Shown: piece after piece, positions 1 through 9,165 of the stretch
How the letters are laid out: each line of letters begins with the position of its first letter
How positions within the stretch are numbered: the stretch's first letter is position 1
Assembly: GCA_013001595.1 (NCBI GenBank)
Contig: JABDMH010000106.1
Coordinates: 86,650 to 150,649 of the forward strand
Length of the DNA: 64,000 nucleotides
DNA from: Saprospiraceae bacterium
Lineage (GTDB): Bacteria; Bacteroidota; Bacteroidia; Chitinophagales; Saprospiraceae
Reading direction: 5' to 3'
Position numbers and translations under genes: made by a program
Notes under the pieces: model-generated
Databases searched by the model: none
What the model saw: only the letters and a program-made list of their open reading frames with translations
What the model was told of the DNA's origin: nothing

Positions 1-369
1 CATCACAGCTTCGGTTCCAGAGCTCACAAACCGAAGTTGCTCTATATAGGCATGATGCTGGAGGATCAATTTGCCCAATGCATTTCCACTTTGAGTTGGG
101 GCACCAAAGCTGGTTCCATGAGCCACAGTTTCTTGTATGTGCGCCCTTACTCTAGGGTGGTTATGTCCGAGAATCAATGGTCCCCAGGAGCAGCAAAAAT
201 CGAGATAACTGTGTCCGTCGGCACAGGTGATTTTTGACCCACTGCCATGCTGGATGAAGAGCGGAGTGCCATGTACAGATTTGAAGGCCCGCACTGGCGA
301 ATTGACGCCACCCGGGAAATACTTCTTCGCCTCCTCAAATAATCCTCTAGACTTTGTATATCTGTCCAT
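1..369 (-). CDS. hemL: Glutamate-1-semialdehyde 2,1-aminomutase, N-terminal part (runs off window)
   Basis: Translating the minus strand from 369 to the window edge gives 123 codons without a stop. The protein opens with a TKSRGLFEEAKKYFPGGVNS-type segment, then SPVRAF, a GHNHPRV segment and VSSGTEAVM at the edge. These are the classic N-terminal landmarks of HemL, the PLP enzyme that makes 5-aminolevulinate from glutamate-1-semialdehyde in tetrapyrrole synthesis. The PLP lysine lies in the missing C-terminal part. I chose the ATG at 369 because the protein then begins at the position usual for the family. In-frame ATGs further upstream, up to 477, would add an unlikely 36-residue leader. Plus-strand reading frames here are antisense shadows. 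Confidence 0.9.
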   Translation of the reverse strand, partial: MDRYTKSRGLFEEAKKYFPGGVNSPVRAFKSVHGTPLFIQHGSGSKITCADGHSYLDFCCSWGPLILGHNHPRVRAHIQETVAHGTSFGAPTQSGNALGKLILQHHAYIEQLRFVSSGTEAVM

Positions 370-621
370 ATATTCTACATCTAATCCGGATTGTCGCCTT
401 AAGCTACTAGCGGCTACACACTGCAAGGTTGCCAGAGCACGATCCGAAAGCATACATCTCATCCATAATAGCCTCATTTTATAAAGAAGGCACTTTCTCA
501 GCACACTCACTAGTTATCAACAAATTCGCACATTGTTAGTTTCTTTAATGTGTCAAATGCACTTGTCAGCGGTCGAATTGGCTATATTCGCCCCGATCAG
601 TTAGACCGATTGACAAGTCGA
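370..621. promoter_or_regulatory. Divergent intergenic region between hemL and the HU/SPOR gene
   Basis: The two genes point away from each other, so both promoters should lie here. On the plus strand TTG at 563-565 and TATATTCG at 583-590 are 17 nt apart. This is one mismatch from the Bacteroidota -33/-7 pattern (TTG, TAnnTTTG) and would start RNA near 597. I see no clear matching element for hemL. If 563-590 is the promoter, the downstream protein must start at the ATG at 622 and not at the GTG at 550. Confidence 0.35.
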
Positions 622-1647
622 ATGAGTCAGACACTCAAGTTATATATACCCAGTATCCTCAGCGAAAATAAGATTGTCTTATTAAAGGGAATCGGTGCCC
701 TAAAGATAAATTATCGATCTGCTCAGTTCGATGGAGATCTATCCATAATGTCTGCCCCAAGGGAAGAGATATTTTTTGTCCCCAGTGATGAGGAACATCT
801 GGATCCCATATTGGTAAAGATCGTTGAGCTGATTGCCAAGGTTGATGAGTCTGAGGCATCGAATCTTGTACAATCTTTTATGCAAGATTTGAAGACAGAA
901 TTACGGGGAAATGGTTTTCTGACTTTTCCCAATATAGGCTGGATCAAGCAAGACAATTGGGGAAGCTTGTTCTTCGAACCGGCCGCAGAATATATTGCGA
1001 TCAATAGGTATTTTGGGCTGGGTCAGGTGGCATTGCCTCCCGCTTTATCAGATGCGGAGCAAGAGGTACTGGCAGATTTAAAAGAAACGGTGTCTGAGAA
1101 AACAGCGCGTGCAAAACTTCTTCAGAGCAGGCCTTCGCAACGTACTTGGGGCTTTATCATCAGTGCCATTTTAGTGCTTCTTACCGTCTTCTCAGTACTC
1201 TACTTTAGTAGTAAACCCGAGATACCACTTGCAGAACAGCAAGTCGATACACCCACTACACAGCCGGCGGCAGATCTACCCGCCAAGAAATTGAATGAAT
1301 CTCCGCCGTCCAATTTGTTGTCTAATGACAGCGTAATCAAGGAAGATCATAAGCTAAATCTGCCCAATGCTGACGATCAAAGCAAGGTCAGGGACTTCCG
1401 TGAAGAGGACCTAGCCATACAAACTGCTGGTACTTGCATCGTCGTTGTAGGTGCTTTTGCAGATGAAGGAAATGTCGACCGGATGGTTCAGCGGCTGGAA
1501 GATAGTGCATACGAATCCGTGATTATTGAGGGGGCTAGGCTTAAAAAAGTTGGTTTGCGAGTTCAATGTGATGGTGATTCTGGTACATTGGACTGGGCTA
1601 GAAAGCATATTGATCAGGGAGCATGGCTCTATAAAGGTGACCTCTAG
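622..1647 (+). CDS. HU-CCDC81-type / SPOR domain membrane protein
   Basis: Envelope protein of a Bacteroidota-typical design. Two HU-like (CCDC81 prokaryotic) domains sit in the N-terminal cytoplasmic part; the segments VLLKGIGALKINYR and FLTFPNIGWIKQ are the recognisable cores. One membrane helix follows (GFIISAILVLLTVFSVLYF), then a proline- and acid-rich linker, then a C-terminal SPOR-like fold beginning near CIVVVGAFADEGNVDRMVQRL. SPOR domains bind denuded peptidoglycan at division sites, so a link between nucleoid and septum is an inference. The frame is open from a GTG at 550. I prefer the ATG at 622 because MSQTLKLYIPSIL resembles the usual family start and a promoter-like element lies in between. 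The stop TAG overlaps the kdsA GTG by one base (TAGTG), suggesting coupled translation. Confidence 0.8.
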   Translation: MSQTLKLYIPSILSENKIVLLKGIGALKINYRSAQFDGDLSIMSAPREEIFFVPSDEEHLDPILVKIVELIAKVDESEASNLVQSFMQDLKTELRGNGFLTFPNIGWIKQDNWGSLFFEPAAEYIAINRYFGLGQVALPPALSDAEQEVLADLKETVSEKTARAKLLQSRPSQRTWGFIISAILVLLTVFSVLYFSSKPEIPLAEQQVDTPTTQPAADLPAKKLNESPPSNLLSNDSVIKEDHKLNLPNADDQSKVRDFREEDLAIQTAGTCIVVVGAFADEGNVDRMVQRLEDSAYESVIIEGARLKKVGLRVQCDGDSGTLDWARKHIDQGAWLYKGDL

Positions 1648-2462
1648 TGGCTATCAATATTTCAGAGATCCCGAAGTTGAGGCATTGGAGTCCTGATTCA
1701 TTCTTGCTGATTGCCGGACCTTGTGCCATAGAGAATGAGTCGATGCCATTGGATATCGCTGAACAAATTCAGGAGATCATCGAGGAGCTCATGTTGCCAT
1801 TTGTGTTCAAGGCATCCTACAAAAAAGCCAACCGCAGTAGGTTGGATTCATTTACGGGCATTGGTGATGAAAAGGCACTGGAAATCCTGGCAAACGTTGG
1901 CTCCACCCTTAAAGTGCCTTGTATAACGGATGTTCACAGCCCTGCTGAAGCAGTGCGTGCGGCGGAGTATGTAGATGTGCTCCAGATTCCAGCTTTCTTA
2001 TGTCGACAAACAGAACTGCTTCAGGCAGCCGCACAGACTGGAAAGTGGATCAATATTAAGAAAGGGCAGTTTCTAAGTCCTGAAAGTATGGGCTTTGCTG
2101 TGCAGAAGATCGTCGACTCCGGAAATGAGCAGATAATGATTACCGAGCGAGGTACTACCTTTGGATACCAGGATTTAGTTGTTGACTTTAGGGGCTTTCC
2201 AGAGATGAGGACAATGGCACCTTTAGTATTAGACTGTACCCATTCGTTGCAAAAGCCCAACCAAACATCAGGGTTAACTGGGGGAACACCAGCTTTGATC
2301 GAAACTTTGGCCAAAGCTGGCATAGCCGCGGGCGCAGATGGGGTATTTATTGAGACTCATCCCAATCCGTCACTGGCTCTTTCAGATGGTGCCAATATGC
2401 TGCCGCTGGCCGAATTAAGACCTTTGATGGAAAAATGTATGGCCATTAGGGCCGTCTTATAG
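1647..2462 (+). CDS. kdsA: 3-deoxy-8-phosphooctulonate synthase (KDO-8-P synthase)
   Basis: Condenses phosphoenolpyruvate with arabinose-5-phosphate to KDO-8-phosphate, an early cytoplasmic step of lipopolysaccharide core synthesis. The 271-residue protein has the family's LLIAGPCAIEN, FKASYKKANRS, TDVHSP, NIKKGQF, MITERGTTFGY and TGGTPALIETLA segments in order and is of normal length. The cysteine in GPCAIE matches the metal-dependent class of KDO-8-P synthases, which have Cys where the metal-free class has Asn. This is family knowledge applied to the sequence. The GTG start overlaps the upstream stop, and the next gene starts one base after the stop, so the three genes 622-4011 form one operon. 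Confidence 0.95.
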   Translation: MAINISEIPKLRHWSPDSFLLIAGPCAIENESMPLDIAEQIQEIIEELMLPFVFKASYKKANRSRLDSFTGIGDEKALEILANVGSTLKVPCITDVHSPAEAVRAAEYVDVLQIPAFLCRQTELLQAAAQTGKWINIKKGQFLSPESMGFAVQKIVDSGNEQIMITERGTTFGYQDLVVDFRGFPEMRTMAPLVLDCTHSLQKPNQTSGLTGGTPALIETLAKAGIAAGADGVFIETHPNPSLALSDGANMLPLAELRPLMEKCMAIRAVL

Positions 2463-2463
2463 C

Positions 2464-4011
2464 ATGATCAAAGAGGTCGATATAGCCATACTGCCGGATC
2501 ACGTCCATGAGGAAAGTCACATCCTGCGAAAAATTAGTCAGAGAAGTGGTATTAAACAATCTGCCATAAACACCTATGTCATTCTTAGGCGATCTCTGGA
2601 TGCACGAAAAAGTCCGATATATCGCTTGAAGATCCAGATATATACAGATGCAGATTGGCCGGAAGAGCAGAAAGCCATAAGAGATAGTTATCAGCAGGTG
2701 TCTACATCACCGGAAGTATGCATCGTCGGTGCAGGACCAGCTGGATACTTTGCAGCACTAGAATGCTTGGTCAAAGGGTACAAACCGATCGTGTTGGATC
2801 GGGGAAAAGATGTGCGCACCAGAAGAAGAGACCTTAAGGCCATCCAGCAGGAAGGAATTGTTGACGAAGATTCCAATTATTGTTTTGGAGAAGGGGGTGC
2901 AGGAACATACTCCGACGGAAAACTGTATACAAGATCTAAGAAGCGAGGAGCAGTGAGTCAGATCCTGCAAATTCTTGTGGAGCATGGTGCTTCCAGCGAC
3001 ATATTGATTGATGCGCAACCACACATAGGGTCCAATAAATTGCCGAAGATCATCGCAAATATTCGAGAAACAATTCTAGCTTTTGGAGGCGAAGTAAGGT
3101 TTGGGCAGCGCGTTACAGATTTGGTCATTGAAAACAACTCGGTTAGTGGTGTTGAGATCAATGAGTCAATTTTTCATGCTTCTGATAGAGTGGTTCTTGC
3201 CACAGGACATTCTGCACGAGATGTATATGAGATGCTAGCGCAGAGGGACGTTCGCATGGAAGCCAAACCATTTGCACTAGGTCTCAGGGTGGAACATAGG
3301 CAGGAGCTCATTGATAAATTGCAGTACGGCCAGGCTCCTAGGGATATGAATTTGCCTGCCGCTTCCTACAAGCTTGTTGCCAATGTTCATGATCAAGGGG
3401 TGTATTCATTTTGCATGTGTCCAGGAGGACTTATTGTTCCAGCAGCCACCGCACCTGGAGAACTTGTTGTGAATGGAATGTCAATGTCACGTCGTGATTC
3501 TAAATATGCCAATGCGGGACTAGTTGTCGGTATTGAACCGAAGCTATGGAAAAAAATGGGCTACGTTGGACCTTTGGGAGGAGTACACTTACAACAGGAT
3601 TTGGAGCAAAAGTGTTTCGCCTATAGTGATGGCACCCAACGTGCACCAGCCCAACGATTGATTGATTTTGTGAGGGGTGTACCCTCTACTGACTTGCCTC
3701 CCAGCTCTTACATTCCTGGTCTGATCTCCGCACCCCTTCATGAGATTTTACCTGAAGTCATCTATGCAGTGATGGTCGAAGGCATCATGCAGTTCGAGAA
3801 GAAAATTCAAGGTTTTTTAACCAATGAGGCGATTGTTGTGGGCCTCGAGAGCAGGACCAGTTCGCCGGTGCGAATTCCGCGAGATCAACAAACATTTATG
3901 CATCCTGATATAGTTGGGCTCTACCCATGCGGAGAGGGAGCTGGATACGCCGGAGGAATAGTTTCGGCAGCAATTGATGGACAAAGTACCATTCATCACC
4001 TGGTGCGTTGA
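2464..4011 (+). CDS. NAD(P)/FAD-dependent oxidoreductase (COG2509-like)
   Basis: A 515-residue flavoprotein. The first 80 residues form an extra N-terminal domain (VDIAILPDHVHEES, then RRSLDARKSPIYRLKIQIY), followed by the FAD dinucleotide fold with GAGPAG at residues 89-94 and DRG ending the second strand. RVVLATGHSARDVY gives the ATG box, and CGEGAGYAGGIVSAA the C-terminal FAD-binding motif. This matches the uncharacterised FAD-dependent dehydrogenase family whose N-terminus is unlike that of other glutathione-reductase-type enzymes. The substrate is unknown. It begins one base after kdsA, so it is co-transcribed with it, but the link to KDO synthesis is only positional. Confidence 0.85.
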   Translation: MIKEVDIAILPDHVHEESHILRKISQRSGIKQSAINTYVILRRSLDARKSPIYRLKIQIYTDADWPEEQKAIRDSYQQVSTSPEVCIVGAGPAGYFAALECLVKGYKPIVLDRGKDVRTRRRDLKAIQQEGIVDEDSNYCFGEGGAGTYSDGKLYTRSKKRGAVSQILQILVEHGASSDILIDAQPHIGSNKLPKIIANIRETILAFGGEVRFGQRVTDLVIENNSVSGVEINESIFHASDRVVLATGHSARDVYEMLAQRDVRMEAKPFALGLRVEHRQELIDKLQYGQAPRDMNLPAASYKLVANVHDQGVYSFCMCPGGLIVPAATAPGELVVNGMSMSRRDSKYANAGLVVGIEPKLWKKMGYVGPLGGVHLQQDLEQKCFAYSDGTQRAPAQRLIDFVRGVPSTDLPPSSYIPGLISAPLHEILPEVIYAVMVEGIMQFEKKIQGFLTNEAIVVGLESRTSSPVRIPRDQQTFMHPDIVGLYPCGEGAGYAGGIVSAAIDGQSTIHHLVR

Positions 4012-4134
4012 CGTAGCCGAGGATCTCTGCAGAGCTTGAAATTGTGATAGTGTTAGTTTGGATGGACGTAATTGTCTACCTTGACCAGACTAGATCTTGA
4101 TTCGGTTCCTGAAGGCCGGGGAAAAGAAAGACTT

Positions 4135-4560
4135 ATGAAAGACATCATCGACCTAATCGGCAGAATAATGCTATCCTTTATTTTTATCTATGAAGCCATA
4201 GATTCCATACTCTATTTTAGGAAGACCAAAGAGATAATGACGGCCTATGGATTGAACTTTCAACAAGATATGCTCTTGATCAGTGCCATTTTTTTATTGC
4301 TCCTAGGAGGGACTTTGGTTTTACTCGGATATCGGACTACGTTCGGTGCTTCTCTCATCTTGCTGTACTGGATTCCAGTGACATTTATCATCCATTCCTT
4401 TTGGAATGACTTGGAACCAACCAGAAGGATCGAAGCCATCTCGTTTATGAAAAATATTGCCATCACCGGAGGATTACTCATTGTCATGGTGAATGACCAT
4501 GGTAAGTACAGCATCAAGACTCTGATGGCCAATACAAGGGTGCCTAAGAGATTTAGGTGA
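4135..4560 (+). CDS. DoxX-like membrane protein
   Basis: Four hydrophobic segments (LIGRIMLSFIFIYEAIDSILYF; LLISAIFLLLLGGTLVLLGY; ASLILLYWIPVTFIIHSFW; NIAITGGLLIVMVND) in a protein of 141 residues have the size and topology of the DoxX family. The N-terminal LxGRxxLSxxFIxxA-type helix and the FxKNxxxxGGLL pattern near the C-terminus are typical. The exact function is unknown; DoxX proteins are inner-membrane proteins linked to redox or thiol stress in some bacteria. The frame is open from a TTG at 4072, but the ATG at 4135 puts the first helix where the family has it. The gene ends 18 bp from the convergent channel gene. Confidence 0.75.
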   Translation: MKDIIDLIGRIMLSFIFIYEAIDSILYFRKTKEIMTAYGLNFQQDMLLISAIFLLLLGGTLVLLGYRTTFGASLILLYWIPVTFIIHSFWNDLEPTRRIEAISFMKNIAITGGLLIVMVNDHGKYSIKTLMANTRVPKRFR

Positions 4561-4578
4561 TTGGGGCACTTTTTTTAT

Positions 4579-5406
4579 CTAATGAAGTAGTTTTTCTCCA
4601 CAGAATTTGCAGTGGACGGCATTATTATCGTGTCCCTCAAGACTACAATGTGGACAAGCCTGCCCATTAACTTTGAAATTCTTTCTTACTAAGTTGGCAG
4701 ATATAATGCCAGTGGGCACTGCAATGACCGCATAACCTGTAATCATGACAATAGCCGAAAGTAGTTTCCCAAAATTGGTTACCGGAGTAATGTCACCATA
4801 TCCGACCGTGGTCAGCGTCACAATAGCCCAGTAGATGCTGGTAGGGATGCTGTCAAACTGATCGTTTATGTCGCCTTCAACAACGTACATTGATGATCCG
4901 ATGATCACAACCATGAGAATAACAAAGTATAGAAAGACAGCAATTTTACCTCGGCTCGCCCGCATGGATTCTACGATCAGTGCTCCATGTTCCATATAGG
5001 TACCGATCTTAAAAATTCTGAAGACCCTCAATAGGCGCAAAGACCTGATCACGATAAGTGACTGAGCTCCTGTCAAAAAAAACATGAGGTAAGTGGGGAT
5101 CACGGCCAACAGGTCAATCACTCCAAAGAAACTGGTGGCATATTTCCAGGGGCGGTGTACACAATATAGCCTGAGGATGTATTCTATAGTGAAGAAAATG
5201 GTGAAGAACCATTCAAGGATCAGAAAGATGTGTAGATAGTTGTCATGCCAGTAATCGACACTTTCCATAATTACTGTTATGACACTACCTAGTATGAAAA
5301 TCAACAAGGCAATATCGAAGTACTTGCCTAGTGCCGTGTCTGACTCAAAGATGATTTCATAGATCTTTTCCCTAGTTGGACTGAATGTTTTGACTTCTTC
5401 ACTCAT
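4579..5406 (-). CDS. Voltage-gated-type potassium channel with C-terminal zinc ribbon
   Basis: Six-helix cation channel of 275 residues. S1-S3 span roughly residues 29-110. An S4-like segment carries regularly spaced arginines (IVIRSLRLLRVFRIFKI, about 118-134). The pore loop has the potassium selectivity filter TVGYGD at 200-205, followed by S6. It has no RCK domain. It ends instead in a short four-cysteine zinc-ribbon-like tail, CPHC at 251-254 and CKFC at 266-269. This tail is odd for a channel and could be a regulatory or assembly element; that is inference. The gene is monocistronic and convergent with the DoxX-like gene. Potassium specificity is supported by the filter, voltage gating only by the arginines. 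Confidence 0.88.
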   Translation of the reverse strand: MSEEVKTFSPTREKIYEIIFESDTALGKYFDIALLIFILGSVITVIMESVDYWHDNYLHIFLILEWFFTIFFTIEYILRLYCVHRPWKYATSFFGVIDLLAVIPTYLMFFLTGAQSLIVIRSLRLLRVFRIFKIGTYMEHGALIVESMRASRGKIAVFLYFVILMVVIIGSSMYVVEGDINDQFDSIPTSIYWAIVTLTTVGYGDITPVTNFGKLLSAIVMITGYAVIAVPTGIISANLVRKNFKVNGQACPHCSLEGHDNNAVHCKFCGEKLLH

Positions 5407-5701
5407 AGCATCCTGGCATATGATCTGAGATCGCTGGCCTAGGGGTAGGTCTTGCCCGATGCCTGCAGGCTGCCATCATTAAAAATCGGGATAAAATATT
5501 GAAAATCAGAATGATGTGGTAAGAAAAGGAGGGGCCCTGTCTTATGTGTTTATCTGGGATGGCCTCAATTCCTGTGTTGGCTTGCATAAACAGAATTCCC
5601 CTCCTTGATTTCAGAAATTAAATATAGATAAATAAAACCAACATGTATAGTAATTGGCCCATTTTACTGGAATGTGACGGAGACAGCACTTAAGCAGTCT
5701 T
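5407..5701. other. Intergenic region without recognised gene
   Basis: About 295 bases between the channel gene and the 2TM gene. A 62-codon minus-strand reading frame at 5399-5587 overlaps the channel start and shows no protein-like features, so I do not call it. No convincing hairpin terminator or perfect TAnnTTTG box was seen. It should contain the channel promoter. Confidence 0.4.
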
Positions 5702-6070
5702 CTACACTATGTCAGAATCATTCCATTTTTTCTCCGCCTTTCTCAATTCGGGTAGGTCGAGGGTTTGCTCGTCAGATGGCTCCTCATGATGCCCTTCATG
5801 GCGATTCATCCGATCCAATTCCTCCCTGATTTTTCGTTCTTCCCAATTTTCTCCCATGCCAGGGAAACCAAAGATCTCCACTGCCTCAGAGGCCACGCCA
5901 ATGCCCCATCCGGCAACAACGACTAGGGTAATCCATGGCGGCATTCGAAGTACAAAGAACAAGATCATCAAGAATATACTGGTAAACATCCATGCAGATA
6001 GATGCTTATAGAACTTTTTAGTTCTAGCTACTTTCCTCTGAGCAATACGGTATTTTTCTTCTTCGGACAT
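5702..6070 (-). CDS. 2TM domain-containing protein
   Basis: Small 122-residue protein. A basic N-terminal helix (YRIAQRKVARTKKFYKHL) is followed by two closely spaced membrane helices (about 25-42 and 48-62), then a GFPGMGENWEERKIREELDRM stretch in two parts and an acidic tail. This is the layout of the short 2TM domain family common in Bacteroidota, where the domain also occurs attached to LytTR-type or kinase proteins. No function can be assigned. It stands alone between two gaps of 250-300 bp. Confidence 0.75.
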   Translation of the reverse strand: MSEEEKYRIAQRKVARTKKFYKHLSAWMFTSIFLMILFFVLRMPPWITLVVVAGWGIGVASEAVEIFGFPGMGENWEERKIREELDRMNRHEGHHEEPSDEQTLDLPELRKAEKKWNDSDIV

Positions 6071-6317
6071 ATTTGTAGAACTAAATAGCTCATATCGAAA
6101 TTAAGAAACCAATTCAAATTTGCGCTGGCTCCCTTGAGTATCTGATGGCAACAAAGGTTCCAGTAGAGAGCTTACGCACCTTTAAAATCATCAGGAAAAT
6201 GTCTCAGTTCATCTAGCATTTTGACGCATTCTGTACTCATTATTGTGAACCTACTTCTTTACTGTAAACGAACAACCAGGCATGCTTTGTTCATTTAAGA
6301 ATAGAAATATTGCCATT
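6071..6317. other. Intergenic region, nothing recognised
   Basis: About 250 bases separate the 2TM gene from the 3' end of the small membrane protein gene. No terminator hairpin with a T-run and no reading frame worth calling was seen. Confidence 0.3.
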
Positions 6318-6665
6318 TTATCGATAAATGAACCCGGTAAGAAGACCAGCGATCCAACCCACCAATGCACCACCAATGCTGCCCATCAGGCCCGTAATGA
6401 CCAAGAGTGCCGATACAGGTAAATGTCCCAATAAGGTGCCAATCTGATTACTAAGTAGGTGCTCGTTCTGAAAATCAATGAGCATGGCATATCCCAGCCA
6501 CAACAGAAACATTCCAATCGCCCCATAAATAATGGACTGAGACTTGCTCAGGGCAAATACAGGAACTGCTAAGAAAACAGCTAGAAAACCGGATAGCCAA
6601 GAAAACATCGATGATAGGACAAAACCTACTCCCACGATTACTAAAATGGCTAGAAGGCCTCTCAT
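6318..6665 (-). CDS. Small integral membrane protein of unknown function
   Basis: A 115-residue protein made almost entirely of four hydrophobic helices: GLLAILVIVGVGFVLSSMF, FLAVFLAVPVFALS, IIYGAIGMFLLWLGYAML and a glycine-rich C-terminal helix LVITGLMGSIGGALVGWIAG. I do not recognise a family. Its ATG overlaps the stop of the penicillin acylase gene by four bases (ATGA at 6662-6665), so the two are almost certainly translated from one mRNA. The coupling suggests a role beside the acylase in the envelope, but nothing in the sequence proves it. Confidence 0.7.
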   Translation of the reverse strand: MRGLLAILVIVGVGFVLSSMFSWLSGFLAVFLAVPVFALSKSQSIIYGAIGMFLLWLGYAMLIDFQNEHLLSNQIGTLLGHLPVSALLVITGLMGSIGGALVGWIAGLLTGFIYR

Positions 6666-9070
6666 GGTGCTAGGTTTAGGTGAAATAATCTGTGAGATTC
6701 GAGTTCTGACGGTGAGTCGGCTATATGTAAGGAGTAATAGTTGCCTTGTACCCAGTCATCGATGGTGTTGCGATAATATGGACTACCTGGATTTCCGGAT
6801 TGTCCTCCGGGATAGATCCCCCAAGCCTCTGGTTTATCACCAAGTTGGATAATCATGCGCCAGGAGGGACCGTGCGTTTCCTTGATGGAATTTAGTGCCG
6901 ACGCCGTCCCGCCAACTTGAAGAGCATCGCTTGAAAATGCAGGTATGCGACTGAGATGCTTGATATAGACTTGTTTATAACTGGCCCAAGTCAAGGTAGA
7001 GTCCTCTCGAAAAAGACTATCGCAAATGGTCTTTGTCTGGGCAAAACTCAGTTGGACAAGCTCAGATACATCTTCCGTTGGATCGGTGTCTATTCTATCG
7101 AAGAATTTGTTTGTGGGATCATCCTCAAGCAGCTCAATAAGTCTCCAAGTTGCAGGTCGCAGAAATTCTTTACGATCATCACGAGGTATTTCATCCCAAA
7201 CGAGGTCTACCAGTGTTTTTCGCCATTGGTTGAAAAAAATTGGCGCTATGGATTCAGGCCGATACTGATGGTCCCAATCTACAAGTCGTTGATACCAAAT
7301 TTCCTCCCTTACAGCTAACTCATCCAGATGACTTAGCAGGAGGGGCGATAGTTCATTGGCCAACAGGCTGAAGGTGCTCAGCTGCAGAGCTTTCATATCT
7401 TCCACATCAGCATCTTCAACGTCAAGCAGGAACTTATTGAGTGTGCGACCACGGTAATGGTCGAAATAGCCATGATATGCATATGGGTAGGTCGTATCGG
7501 TAGACCGCTGATTGGCAGAGGAGACAAATCCACGCTCAGGATTGATGACCATAGGATTCTTCTCAGCTGGAATGAATCGGAATGCCCCTTTGGATGATCC
7601 TTCGCTTGCTTCACTTACAAATCGCGCTTCAGAGTCAGATCTAGCGGGGATTCTGCCTTGGATCCTCAGTGCAATATCTCCAGACTTTGCGGCAAAGGCG
7701 AAGTTCTGTGGTGGATTTTGAAAATGTGCCAGTGCATCACCATAATCTTGTAAATTGACGGCCATATTCAACTTCGCAAAAGTTTCCATGACACAATCTT
7801 CAGTAGCATTAGTAAGTGGTAACCACCTAAGCGCCAATGAAATACTATCGTCGATGTAGAGTGGTCCTAAATTGGTATACCTCACCGTATCTATCACTGG
7901 TGCGCTCCCTTTTACAAAGATGGTATCTATTTGTTGCCTGACGGTCTTTGCTTCATTTTGTAGTGCATATATACCATTTGTTTCATCGAGCCATTGAATC
8001 TTGATCAGGTCAGAAACATCCATGCCTACATTGGTCAAGCCCCAAGCAATCTGCTTATTAAAGCCAATCAAAATATTCGGGACACCGGGCAAGGTGACCC
8101 CATAGGTGTTCTGTTTATCGGATGCAAGCTGCATCTCATACCAAATGCTGGGTAGTGTCAGATTGAGATGTGGATCATTGCACAAAATCGGAGTTGAGCT
8201 AGCGGTTCTATCACCAGAAAGCGCCCAGTTGTTGCTTCCAACATGGCGCTCGGTGAGGTTTTGAAATTGATAGGGTAAACTGCCAATCAAGTCATCCTCC
8301 ACCGTGGGTGTAACAATCTCGGCATTAAAATCGTACTCCACTTCAGGTGGAATCACTGGCGACTGACGTGGATTATGCATTGGAAAAAGAAAATCAAAAT
8401 CCGTTCTTCCCAATAAGTCCAAAGTAGCTGAAGCAGCGAGGTCTTCATTACGACTGCAAAGAGTGATGTTCATTGACATCATGATGAGTGCAGCATGGGT
8501 AGGTGACCACTGTTCTGGTGAATAGTTAAATAATTTAAACTCGAGTGGATAGTCTTTGGATTGTAAAGATGAAATATAATGATTTACACCAGCGACATAG
8601 GATTCCAGAATCGGATACGATTCACATGCTTGCCAACTTATTGCATATTGTTTGGCTGCATTGGGTACGCCCATACGACGCATGTTGAGATCTAAGTCCA
8701 GCAGTCGTTCTCCAAAGACCTCTGCCAACCTGCCTGCTGCCTGACGAGCCGAAATATCCATCTGCCAGAGTCGGTGATAAGCATGGAGATATCCCTGCGC
8801 AAAAGCTAGATCAGCTCTACTGCGGGCGAAGACATGGGGCACCAATCGATCATCAAAAACGACATCGACGGGTGCTGTCAAGGGCAGTCCACTTAAATAT
8901 TTACCATCAACAGTAGTGGCCTCGGCATTCTGCCAAAAGCCAGAAAAAGGATTTAGGAAGTTGCCAAGTGGAGGAAGAAAGCCACTGGAAGTGGGGATGG
9001 ATACATGCAGCAAAGCCGTATACACCGTTATGGCAATCAACGGTAGAATAAGCTGTTTTGGATTGCGCAT
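6662..9070 (-). CDS. Penicillin acylase family protein (Ntn hydrolase)
   Basis: An 802-residue exported hydrolase. An N-terminal hydrophobic segment (LILPLIAITVYTALL) serves as signal or anchor. The small-subunit segments VVFDDRLVPHVFARS and AFAQGYLHAYHRLWQMD are typical of the family. The autoproteolysis site is HVGSNNWALSG, with the nucleophile at Ser279, and NDPHLNLTLPSIWYE lies just downstream. Family members are made as one chain and cut in front of the serine to give a two-subunit amidase acting on acylated amines or N-acyl-homoserine lactones. Which of these is the substrate cannot be read from the sequence. Length and motifs look intact. It is followed by a coupled four-helix membrane protein. 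Confidence 0.9.
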   Translation of the reverse strand: MRNPKQLILPLIAITVYTALLHVSIPTSSGFLPPLGNFLNPFSGFWQNAEATTVDGKYLSGLPLTAPVDVVFDDRLVPHVFARSRADLAFAQGYLHAYHRLWQMDISARQAAGRLAEVFGERLLDLDLNMRRMGVPNAAKQYAISWQACESYPILESYVAGVNHYISSLQSKDYPLEFKLFNYSPEQWSPTHAALIMMSMNITLCSRNEDLAASATLDLLGRTDFDFLFPMHNPRQSPVIPPEVEYDFNAEIVTPTVEDDLIGSLPYQFQNLTERHVGSNNWALSGDRTASSTPILCNDPHLNLTLPSIWYEMQLASDKQNTYGVTLPGVPNILIGFNKQIAWGLTNVGMDVSDLIKIQWLDETNGIYALQNEAKTVRQQIDTIFVKGSAPVIDTVRYTNLGPLYIDDSISLALRWLPLTNATEDCVMETFAKLNMAVNLQDYGDALAHFQNPPQNFAFAAKSGDIALRIQGRIPARSDSEARFVSEASEGSSKGAFRFIPAEKNPMVINPERGFVSSANQRSTDTTYPYAYHGYFDHYRGRTLNKFLLDVEDADVEDMKALQLSTFSLLANELSPLLLSHLDELAVREEIWYQRLVDWDHQYRPESIAPIFFNQWRKTLVDLVWDEIPRDDRKEFLRPATWRLIELLEDDPTNKFFDRIDTDPTEDVSELVQLSFAQTKTICDSLFREDSTLTWASYKQVYIKHLSRIPAFSSDALQVGGTASALNSIKETHGPSWRMIIQLGDKPEAWGIYPGGQSGNPGSPYYRNTIDDWVQGNYYSLHIADSPSELESHRLFHLNLAP

Positions 9071-9165
9071 AAATAAATGTTAGAAGATTATTGTAGCCGT
9101 TTCTATTTATTCACAGAAATAATAAAATGCAACAGCTTAAAATGTATGATATTTTCCGTTATCTT

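Noticed and set aside
37..484. Two plus-strand reading frames of 66 and 85 codons
   Set aside because: They are antisense to the hemL start, whose minus-strand translation matches the family clearly.
5399..5587. 62-codon minus-strand frame upstream of the channel gene
   Set aside because: It overlaps the channel start and has no protein-like pattern.
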